NCBI GenBank assembly: GCA_000787465.1
Contig: JSYX01000707.1
Coordinates: forward strand, 1 to 16,222
Direction of reading: 5' to 3'
DNA: 16,222 nt
Source of the DNA: Thermomucor indicae-seudaticae
Lineage: Eukaryota > Mucoromycota > Mucoromycetes > Mucorales > Lichtheimiaceae
Part shown: positions 1 through 8,238 of the stretch, piece by piece
Position numbering within the stretch: the first letter of the stretch is position 1
Layout: each line of letters starts with the position of its first letter
Made by a program: the position numbers and the translations under genes
The notes under the pieces: model-generated
Database searches by the model: none
What the model saw: only the letters and a program-made list of their open reading frames with translations
Told to the model about the DNA's origin: nothing

Positions 1-1042
1 ACCCTAACTTTGGCGTGGTGGTTTTTGGAGTCGGCCAACGCGCTGAAGTCATTTCTTTATTGCATTGCTTATTATCTCTTTTACTATCTTTATCTTCCCC
101 TTTTTCTTTACTTCTGTTTCTGGTGACCTCTTTAACTTACCTTTTCCGGAGCCTTTTGTTTCATCCGTTGCACCGTACGTGTCAGTTCCTTGGTGCTTAA
201 AATATTATGCATTGAAGTTCGACGGGGCCGCGGCCAGCGTAAAAGACAAGAGCCGCGTTAAGATGGCTTATTGTCCTCACAACGTCCACAAACGACCTTT
301 GCACACAGCGTCAAAATATGAACTTGCAAAAGTATATAATGTATTTCGATTTAACCGTTGTACGATGGCAATGCGGTAAATGTAATGATGAACGGTTGCT
401 AATGATTGGTACACAAATCACCTTTCATGCCGATACTACCGACAGTCAGATCATCTCAGATACTCAACGAATGAAACGGAAACATACGCAGCATCCGCAT
501 AACTGGGAGAGGGGCTTTTATATGAAACAGCCAGTTAGCTATATAAAGAGCATTAGAGAGCGTGAGATGGAGACGATCATGTTTTTCTAAATACAATACC
601 ATTCTCGCAAGAGTTTCTACTTCCTTCTTTCTTTAACCGTGCTTCTATAATCATATATCTCCGTCAATTACGATAGGTTTGGTTTTCCTTCAAAGAATTT
701 TAGCATCCGTTTTCTTTCTGCCAGGCAATGCGCAAGTGGTGCGGTGTATATCTTTTTCTTTGTTTCGCGAATGGTTTCTGACACCTCTGTATTCAGAATC
801 CCTTTCACGCTGCAAAGCGTAGATGTGATGTGCTTGTTACTGTTATATTGCATACGATGCCAATAATTTAGGCTCTGTCAATTCTAGCAAACGTCAGTCC
901 AACTGGAGCTCATCCAATGTTTATCCAACTGAATGGTAATATCCATCATGCAGGCTACTCTGGCAGAAACGTAGTGCTTTGTCATTTTGTTTGTACATAT
1001 CTCGGCATCACGAAGCTGAGGCTGCGAATACCGGTAGTGTCA

Positions 1043-1490
1043 CCGATGGCATGCCAGGGCGGCCAGAGCTGATTGAGAAGATTACCATAGCAACAGGTTG
1101 AACAAGTATTGGGCATTGCAACTGTCAAATGAAGAACAGCTGCTAAACTAAGTCCTTCATTTCTGCAAAGGAGATGTGAGAGACTGTCACAAAGTCAAAT
1201 CACGGATAATTCTTCTACACGCTCAGTTGGCTGGTCATACCAGCAAAGCAGACTTTGCATTTTGCACAAACGAAAATGAGGTTTGTCGAATTACTCATTG
1301 AAAGCTATGAAATTTCATTCCGTTTACGTTGCTTAAGTGCAATTGTCGCTTTCTTTTATGAATTATCGGCATCGCGCAGCTAACAGTGTCAGGCCGCGGA
1401 CACCTATAATCCTTCCGATGGCGAGCCAGAACGGATGGACCGGGTGAAAAAGATTAGATTAACAGCAAGTCGAACAATGTTCCACATTAT
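1043..1490 (+). repeat. Diverged direct repeat pair (about 75 bp each)
   Basis: Two segments, about 1043-1120 and 1415-1490, align without large gaps. Both begin CCGATGGC, share GCCAG at the same offset, and then AAGATTA and CGAACAA/TGAACAA-like blocks in the same order. In the same frame each encodes a similar peptide pattern (Asp-Gly-x-Pro-x-Arg, then Lys-Ile, then Ala-Thr/Ser), which suggests duplicated coding sequence that has since decayed; the first copy has an in-frame stop. I do not recognise the source. Confidence 0.35.
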
Positions 1491-2335
1491 AGTTGTTAAA
1501 ATATAAAGATTGGACGTATAGAAGAATCTCGTGAGGTTACTGACTATGACTTGTAACAACGGTACCGATATATGAAGCCGTAAGCGAATCATCATTTTAC
1601 AGTGCTACTAATGCCGAAAGACGTCTTTACTTATGCAATGTAAATAACAGTTTCTTGCACATGATTCATACCTACTTTCAGAACATTTTGCTTGAATGGC
1701 ATATCTGTGACAGGAGTAAGTAACGTATGTCAGATGAAAGGAAAGAACAATAGTTTGACTCCAGATATTACGCTTGAATTTGTAACTAACTTTGCTTCGG
1801 ACAATGATCACAAACACAGATCTAAAGGGCGAATCACGGCATGTCGTCACCATCTCTGCATTTTGGGAAAGCAAAATGAAAGACAAACAAACAGCGTGTC
1901 GCTGCGTACATTAGAAGGGAGAACACTCATTGTTACGGTGAAGAGAAACATTTACAGGCTCTGCAAGAGTGTTGCTGCTAAAGATCCGGATTCCCTTGCG
2001 CAATGCACTGTTGTCTTTATAAGCAATCTAACTCGACTGTGCAAGGTACACACGACAAGTGCCCATATGAAAGCAGAAAGGCGTCCTGTCATCTGGGTAA
2101 ACAAGATAACTATGTATGCTTTTGGGGAAGACTGTGTTCACATCCGTGGGTGGTGGGACTCTGCTGGTGGAGCCCACGACTGGCGGGTACGTGCAAGCAG
2201 TACTTTCACTATAAATTCTAGCATCTGGATATAACCGAAAGTGGGACGGGGTTAGGATCCGTGTGGGAAAGTGCAGTTCAGTAGGCTGCCGAGTTCACCG
2301 GGGCGCAGGAACACATGGAGCATCACGCAAAGAAA

Positions 2336-2385
2336 AGCGTTGATGACGCTAGGGTGTTGAGCGAGTGCTAAACGTCGTCAACGCT
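2336..2385. repeat. Imperfect inverted repeat (hairpin)
   Basis: Left arm AGCGTTGATGACG (2336-2348) pairs with right arm CGTCGTCAACGCT (2373-2385). Twelve of the 13 pairs are Watson-Crick and the remaining one would be a G-T wobble in RNA. The loop is 24 nt. There is no T-run after it and no adjacent gene, so its role is unknown. Confidence 0.5.
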
Positions 2386-2725
2386 AAGCAGCATGCGCAA
2401 GACTTTGTTCTGTTAGATTATCCTGCATCTTATATCATAATATGTCGTTCCCGTTCGCAATTTCACGGCTTCCCCAGGCTCATGCACGGTTCAAAGGCTG
2501 GTCCGATCCGTACGTGACCAACCAGGGCTTAGCAGAAGAGTGTGTATGGTCTTAGATTGCGATAGATGCCTGCAAAGATAGTAATCCGAACGGAATTGTC
2601 AGTCATAGTAGTGGACAACTTTATTCGCCATTCGTATCGAGGTTGCTTCTGTGACGTATGAGAAGAAGACCTCACTAGAGGCACGCGCGTTACGTCTTTT
2701 GAGATGTAAGCATCTTTCATAATAG

Positions 2726-2965
2726 GTACCTAGGTGGAAACTTAGAAAACATGGTCCATCAATCTTTTATGAAGCAAATACAGTTGATAGAATGACCGGA
2801 TTCTATCTCCTGGCTTCCGATGAACCGGCTGAACCGGCAGCCGCTGTATTTTATCTGTTGACAACTTGGCTGAATGTCAAGTATGTACAGGACAGTAGGT
2901 CTCAGCCAAAGGCCCTGAACAATGTCGTGTTGCCTAGTTGCAGGATGCCACACACGGGCCAATGA
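2726..2965 (+). pseudogene. Possible decayed coding segment
   Basis: A stretch of about 80 codons between TAG (2723) and TGA (2963) is open without an early ATG. Its translation has a mixed, protein-like composition, including FYLLASDEPAEPAAAVFYLL followed by KYVQDSRSQPKALNNV. The pattern loosely recalls the DDE core of MULE-type transposases (hydrophobic strand, then an Asp, then Ala-Leu-Asn-x-Val), but the expected Cys-His-Trp-His motif after it is not there. It may be a transposase relic or chance. Confidence 0.2.
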
Positions 2966-3353
2966 TATCAAGATCCGGAATCTAATGAAATAGGAACCAT
3001 CCGGAAACGTTGATGGGTCGAGTGAGCGTATTGTCACCATGAATACATATTACGTTTTTTCTTGGCACACGGACCATCCCAAAAGGCAAAAAAATAACCT
3101 GTTTTCTTTTTACGGAAAAGACTGTTCCGGTCCCGTGGATCTGAAACGTAATCGTGTAACGTGGACCCTTTTTGAGCAAAACGCGCAGAAACGGATATGC
3201 ACCAGCAGTCATCCATTGCAGTTATTGATACAGAAAAATGTATTTAAGATTAGATGACAAAATGAAAGGGATGGGATGAGATGAAGGAGGGGTAATGTAC
3301 ATATATACTGCAACACGAGACGATATATGAGAGGGAAGGAAGAAGAAAGAGAT

Positions 3354-3932
3354 TTAGCTGTAATCGCCAGGTACGACACGTTCGCATCCGTACTGAGATC
3401 TGCCCAAGTTACAGTCGCTTGCATTCTTGCAGCATCGGATACAAAACCTGTTGACGTCCGGTTCGACAAGGTTGACAAAGTGCGAGTAGCCATTGCAGGT
3501 GTCGCCAACTTCATTCTATGTATGCAGTTTTGTAAGTGGGGATCCTGTAAGCAAACAAGAGGTAAGATGAAAACCAACCTTGTTGTCATATTGTCCACCG
3601 CCATCAGAAGCCTTGAGCTTGTACTTTGTGCGATCAATACGACCAGTTACTTGAGCGTAATTGGATGTCTGGAAGTAATGGGCCGAGACAATGAAGCCAT
3701 CGGGGAATTGAGTGGCGCCCTTAGCCAGAGTAGCGTTCGTGCAAAACGGCTTGGCATCACCCTCTCCTTCAGCAATGGACATTCCCGGTTTCTTGGGTAA
3801 AAAGGAGCAGAATTCGCTGCTGGATTTCACCTTGATATCGACGCCTCCTGCCCGTTTGGATAATGGAAATGCTTGCACGGCCAAAGAGAAGACAAGAGCC
3901 AAGAAGACAATAAAGAAGCGGTTTGCGTGCAT
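3354..3932 (-). CDS. Small secreted Cys-rich protein, MAG1-like
   Basis: Two exons on the minus strand: 3932-3579 and 3515-3354, with a 63-nt intron (3516-3578), giving 171 aa. The chosen ATG opens a clean signal peptide (MHANRFFIVFLALVFSLAVQ). It is followed by a Lys-Arg that could be a Kex2 site. An upstream in-frame ATG at 3965 would put 11 polar residues before the signal. The mature protein has eight Cys; landmarks are SSEFCSFLPKKPG, ASDGGGQYDNK and, in exon 2, FVNLVEPDVNRFCIRCCKN and CERVVPGDYS-stop. This layout resembles fungal secreted proteins related to the 'macrophage activating glycoprotein' MAG1 of basidiomycetes; I recall the resemblance and could not test it. Biochemical role is unknown. 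The intron keeps the frame and removes an in-frame TAG, but its donor (GTTGGT) is weak, so the junction is less certain than the exons. A TATA box lies about 53 bp upstream of the ATG. Confidence 0.85.
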
Positions 3933-3984
3933 GGTTACTGAAACTGAATTGACAAGGGACGCCAATGTGAAAAAAGTATGGTGG

Positions 3985-3992
3985 TTTATATA
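3985..3992 (-). promoter_or_regulatory. TATA box of the secreted-protein gene
   Basis: On the minus strand this reads TATATAAA, about 53 bp upstream of the ATG at 3932. The position fits a core promoter with a short 5' leader. Confidence 0.6.
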
Positions 3993-4295
3993 TGTTTTTG
4001 TTTTGGGTTTCCGCCAAACGTCGGGTGGGAAGAGCGTCAGTTCCGATTTTGGGCGTTTACAGTGGCATGAGGCTGATACTGTTTATTCATAGATCTAAAA
4101 ATTCTCCCAAACAAGGTGCGTGGGGCTTTACATATGCCATGGAAACAAGAAGAAAGAGTGAAAATACACCAGAACCTTAAAAAAGTCATGAAACACACCA
4201 GAGTTCCCGTTTGTTTCGCTGGTCTGGCAAGTAGTGCCATATTTAGATGCACCTGATCGATCATGAGAATATTCTCGTTCCCTCTTCAGCCATTG

Positions 4296-4447
4296 TACTG
4301 AATGGGAGGCCTTAGCGTTATTTTTTTTTTCTCGCTCTGGGAGCATTAAACTTTTTCCGGACGCTAGGGTCAGCCGATCCACAATTACTGAATGGACCCT
4401 TCACGTTTTGCTCGGGGCATTAAACTTTTTCCGACGCGAGCGTCAGC
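4296..4447 (+). repeat. Imperfect direct repeat, two copies
   Basis: Copy A (4296-4374) and copy B (4386-4447) share, in order, TACTGAATGG, a GCTC-GGG block, the identical 17-mer GCATTAAACTTTTTCCG (4343-4359 and 4417-4433) and a GACGC...GTCAGC end. Copy A is longer, mainly because of a T-run at about 4320-4330. The order of shared blocks shows a local duplication rather than chance. Confidence 0.65.
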
Positions 4448-5555
4448 AGAACTTCTGTCGCTTGGCACTATCTGAACAAGACACGAGAACCGCTGAAGGG
4501 CATTGAGGCAGAACGCGGTGGAAACGTCCTCTGGAAGTCGAAACACACCGTGAATTGCCTAGAACATGTTCGAATGCCCAGGCCAGACACGCAGCCGAGA
4601 GCGTGCCGTTGTAATGCACTTTTTTGCTTCGCCATGTTTTGGTCTTGTTTCAGATGACTGCTGCTATTGTTTTCCCCTCTGCTCAGCCAAAGCTGCTTCT
4701 TCAAACAGCGCGATTCTAGCCACCTGACGCCTCGTGATCTGGGCATCCGGTTGCGGTATCGGCGATGGTGCCTGTTATTTTCGTTCTCGGTTGCTTGGCA
4801 TCATGCCTAAATTCAGAGGCCTAGCAACGGTTGCTGATATTTATTTTTGGTGGATAACATTTAGTCACTTTGCTCATTGGAACTATTTCCTGCTTGTCCG
4901 TCAGGTGAATGACTTTGGAGGTCGCTTTTTATGGAGTTTTGGTGATGACAGGATTACCCTTTCCTGTAATTTGTCGTACTCGCGGATGAGGGGATGCGTC
5001 GGAAGGATTGAGCTAGTTCGATGACTTTTGAATAACGCGTATTTTTTTGTTAAGCTTGGCAAGTTCTCTTGGGACAGTCAGTAAAGGCGGGCTTGAAAGT
5101 ATTATGCAGATAGAATAGCCCTGGCCGCAGGCGCGTGTCGCGTCATTGACAATGTCATGTCCTGCCGTCATTTTACATTTTTGAACATAACACCCTGTCA
5201 AGCCAGCGTGCATTTGTACTATGTAAGACTGACATATCGCCCTGTTAAAGAGCAGCTTGCATTTGAGGGGTTGAGAAGATAGCCCAAGCTTATGATAATC
5301 GGTTACTGGATTCCCTCATAGAATCCGTTACGTTTTGGGAATCAGAGGGCTGGGCAACAGATGACCTTTCTTACAATTTAATTTGTTCCTACGTTACTGT
5401 TGTGTCTCATCAAAAGACTGGCAAGCATTGAGCATGTCGTCCATAGTAAAGTGAGCCACGCACGCCACAGAAAGAAATGGGTCCATGCTCAGGGCTCTCT
5501 CGAAGGCTGTCAGCTTTTTTTTTTACACATAACATGAGGTACTTGGTCGTTGCTA

Positions 5556-5585
5556 TATAGCTTTTTATCGTATAGCTTTGTATCG
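5556..5585 (+). repeat. Tandem 15-bp duplication
   Basis: TATAGCTTTTTATCG is followed directly by TATAGCTTTGTATCG, 14 of 15 positions identical. Probably a simple slippage duplication in non-coding DNA. Confidence 0.5.
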
Positions 5586-6484
5586 CATGAAACTTGCTGG
5601 CCGGGGATAACGTCAAATGGTCCCAAACATACGGCCAATGTTTACATGCACCTTGGCATTGCCGTTAATTCTCTTTGCCTCAAAAAGTTGTTGATTGACT
5701 GACGCTCTTTGCGATTTCACTCAATGCAAGAAAGAAAATTCATTCTTAGGGCAGCATCAGAGTCCTGTCGATCGTGTGGATCGTAAGCTTTCAACCAGTT
5801 ACGCAGTTCAAACTATGCGCGCGGGTGCTTTGTCTAGCTCTATTCTCCTGATGATGAGGTTACTTTAGATCCACTTACTGCTAGGTCGACGAAGACGACC
5901 GATAAAGGTTTTCCGGCTTTGCTTGCCATGATAATAGCTCAAGAACTCAAGAACGTTCATTCGCATTATCCAAAAGTTTGATATTTAAAAAGGGGGAATG
6001 AATGAACGATATGTCCATAGCGTTTATTGATAATGATGATGTGCTGCATTTTCGCTTTCCGCACGAACAAAGAACGTTAAAGGAGGAAACATTGGGTCCT
6101 CATCACTGCTCGATAGGATCATAATACTGTGCGCGGTGGTGATGCTCCCACGAAAACGATCATGCGCGAATCCTTCAATGTGAATGCACCATGATTTACG
6201 TATATATCGGAATAGGCCCGGTTACTGTCTAGAACGGGCCATTGCAGACATGACCAATGGTGGGGCGCTTTCGCTTTCGGCATTGTGATTTAGGTGCAGC
6301 AATATTTTTCCAATAAAGCGACCCGATATTGAGCCATTACACCTGTTGACTTTGTGTCTAGCAGAGAGAAAGAGACCATGTTTCTTGATCATTCTTTCAC
6401 TGTCAAACAGGTGAGGGTTCCCTTTTTGCACCAGGGCCCAATGTCACGAGCTTGACCGGGCCAGACATCAAGGGCAACGGCGGT

Positions 6485-6493
6485 TATTTAAAT
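6485..6493 (+). promoter_or_regulatory. Candidate TATA box of the ZIP gene
   Basis: TATTTAAAT lies 82-90 bp before the ATG at 6575 and is followed by a pyrimidine-rich stretch (about 6550-6570) just upstream of the start. This TATA-then-pyrimidine layout also occurs before the kinase gene. Confidence 0.4.
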
Positions 6494-6574
6494 TTGGGAT
6501 TTGAGGGGCGGGAAAATCGCGAGTACCTCATCGGTTAAACCACGCACAGTTCCTTTCTTCTTTTTGTTTGTGTC

Positions 6575-7793
6575 ATGGACATTCAAGCCATTCAAGACCT
6601 CGGCCAGCGGGATTCCTGGCTCATGGTGCTTTTGTCTTCGGTCGCATGTATCGTAGGAGGTATGTCCCCTTTTGCATCTCGTCGGGAAATCGTGGTTTAA
6701 CATTTCGCATTAGCGTCCGTGGTTTTTATTGACCTTCTGTGGCCGTTCCGTCAATACGGTACATCTATCCTTGAAAGACCATCCTTTGTAGCGCCGTCCC
6801 TGTCACTCGCAACAGGCGTCCTGCTGTTCTCGTCCCTGTCCACGCTACTTCCTGCGTCTCAAAAACGATTTGAAGAAGGAAAGGAATACTTGGTCTATCT
6901 TTGCTACTTTGCAGGGGCTGGTGCAACAGTAGCACTGACACGCATCATCCGTTGGTGCGCTCCGGATGCTATACATGCATGCGGTGGTGGTGACTCGAAG
7001 AGAAACCACGATGGAACTGAGACACGGATGATTGTTCCTCAAGAAAGTCAAAGCACCATCGTTTATAATAACCCGTCATCCGATGATGAAGAGCGCACAA
7101 TGCTGACCAAAGATAATAATAACACCTGGATCATTGATTATGGATCGACGGAGAACGAATTAGATCACCATCATCACCGTCATGATAGTAACGCGAGCAA
7201 CAAACAGGATTACTTCCGTATCGGCATTCAGACTGCATTGGCGATATGCATCCACAAGTTTCCAGGTAAATAAAGAAGCAAGAGACCGGATATTAATAGT
7301 TTTATCTAACTCGTGTCTTAGAGGGCTTAATCATGTTTGTCTCGGGCCAAGCATCCAAAAAGCTTGGACTTAGTGTGTGCGTCGCCATGTCTATTCACAA
7401 TGTGATTGAAGGGTTCATGATTGCGCTTCCTCTCTATTTCGCAACCAAGTCGAGAACTCGCGCTTTTGGATACGCAGCTCTCTTGGGCGGCATGTCACAA
7501 CCCATGGGCGCCGCGTTGGGGTTTTTGGTACTACGAAACGTCAGTCAGGAAGAAGAGAACACGTTGTTTGGGATTATATTCGCCGTTGTGAGCGGAATGA
7601 TGTCTATGATTTCTATTCAGGTAAGGAAGACGCTTATCAGCACAAGCAGGTGACGCAAAACTTTAATACTAATTGACAATAGAGCATGTTACCGCAAGCC
7701 ATGCGAGCCGATCCTGATCAGCGCTACGTGCCCACCTTCTTTTTCGTGGGGATCTTTTTGGTTGGATTAGCATCTCTGCTTAAATCAGTATAA
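6575..7793 (+). CDS. ZIP-family zinc/metal transporter (ZRT3/ZupT-like)
   Basis: Exons 6575-6659, 6714-7265, 7322-7620 and 7683-7793 give 348 aa; introns are 54, 56 and 62 nt, all GT-AG. ZIP proteins move Zn2+ (or Fe/Mn) into the cytosol. About eight membrane segments are visible: TM1 about 15-36, TM2 52-75, TM3 87-108, TM4 198-220, TM5 228-250, TM6 260-282, and two more to the end. Between TM3 and TM4 is a long hydrophilic loop with a His-rich patch (DHHHHRHD, about 179-186), typical of ZIP loops. TM4 carries HKFPEG (H209, E213, split by intron 2) and TM5 carries HNVIEG (H238, N239, E242), matching the paired metal-site motifs of the GufA/ZupT/ZRT3 branch, where TM5 more often has HNIPEG or similar. 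By family analogy it may sit in the vacuolar membrane and release stored zinc, but location cannot be read from the sequence. No clear Zap1-type site was seen upstream. Confidence 0.92.
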
Positions 7794-8074
7794 CCATAAT
7801 CGTATACCTTGTTTGCTACATCATCGTACATGTACGTGCAGCCGGGCCCAATTCCCATCCCACAACCGACCTAGTTTTCCGGTTATCGTAGGCATATTGT
7901 ATACCCAGTTCTTCATATTTCTGTACATAAAAAAGAGAGGGGACAGTTATAGCATAAAGATTACGAGAGACAACTGACGCCCGAGGGAAAAAAGAAGGAA
8001 AAAGCAGGGTGCATGTAGTTGCGCCTCGTTGGTCTTCGAGCGAACAAAACGGGTCACCTTGCATATCCCAAAAA

Positions 8075-8082
8075 TATATAAA
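8075..8082 (+). promoter_or_regulatory. TATA box of the kinase gene
   Basis: TATATAAA, followed after about 17 bp by a nearly pure pyrimidine tract (8099-8137). In fungi such CT tracts often surround the transcription start. The leader to the ATG would be about 100-140 nt. Confidence 0.6.
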
Positions 8083-8098
8083 ATAAGTGGCGCTTTTA

Positions 8099-8160
8099 TC
8101 TCTTCCTCTCTCTTTTTCTCTTTCTTTCTTTCTCCCTAATATAATAATAATAATAATAAT
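8099..8160 (+). repeat. Pyrimidine tract plus (ATA)n microsatellite
   Basis: Positions 8099-8137 are C/T only. They are followed by a 20-bp perfect ATA repeat (8141-8160). Both lie in the presumed 5' leader of the kinase gene and would be prone to length variation. Confidence 0.8.
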
Positions 8161-8238
8161 CTAATAACGTTTTGGGCCCTTTGTTTATACGCATTTATAT
8201 TCTAATTAGTAATACCATTTGTACTGTGCCGGCACACA

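Larger units (their letters stand above)
1..3353. other. Gene-poor region, no supportable gene
   Basis: No reading frame here shows a recognisable domain, and I could not build an exon-intron model. The longest open frame (180 codons, plus strand, 1692-2234) has no family motif and sits among frames broken in every direction. What can be seen: a diverged direct repeat (about 1043-1120 and 1415-1490), a 13-bp stem hairpin (2336-2385) and an 80-codon stop-free stretch (2726-2965) that may be a coding relic. The region probably consists of decayed repeats plus the 3' flank of the minus-strand gene that ends at 3354. The window starts with one ACCCTAAC, which is not a telomere array. Confidence 0.6.
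3994..6484. other. Gene-poor intergenic region
   Basis: About 2.5 kb separates the divergently oriented secreted-protein gene and the ZIP transporter gene. Open frames of 60-96 codons occur on both strands but none shows a signal peptide, domain or plausible splice continuation. Visible structure is limited to the imperfect repeat at 4296-4447, weak duplicated motifs at about 5191-5265 (two copies of a CCCTGT...GCATTTG pattern) and a 15-bp tandem duplication at 5556-5585. The region presumably includes both promoters. Confidence 0.55.
7794..8238 (+). other. Intergenic: ZIP 3' flank and kinase promoter
   Basis: This 445-bp gap between two same-strand genes has no supportable gene. It ends with a TATA box, a long pyrimidine tract and an ATA microsatellite, so its right half is the kinase core promoter and leader. 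An open frame on the opposite strand (7816-8064) has no family features. Confidence 0.6.

Noticed and set aside
1..12. ACCCTAAC at the window start as a telomere end
   Set aside because: Only one CCCTAA unit is present and ordinary sequence follows.
1692..2234. 180-codon plus-strand open frame as a gene
   Set aside because: No signal, domain or family motif, no splice continuation, and the surroundings look decayed. Length alone is not enough.
2341..2346. TGATGA as C box of a C/D snoRNA
   Set aside because: No matching D box (CTGA) with closing stem at a suitable distance.
3327..3800. 157-codon plus-strand frame opposite the secreted-protein gene
   Set aside because: It is antisense to exons with a signal peptide and conserved Cys pattern, so it is a shadow.
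4468..5024. Two 92-96 codon frames (minus 4746-4468, plus 4734-5024)
   Set aside because: One begins at a non-ATG codon, neither shows a domain, and no splice sites link them to other exons.
6222..6431. 69-codon minus-strand frame upstream of the ZIP gene
   Set aside because: No recognisable feature and no promoter signal. It could be chance.
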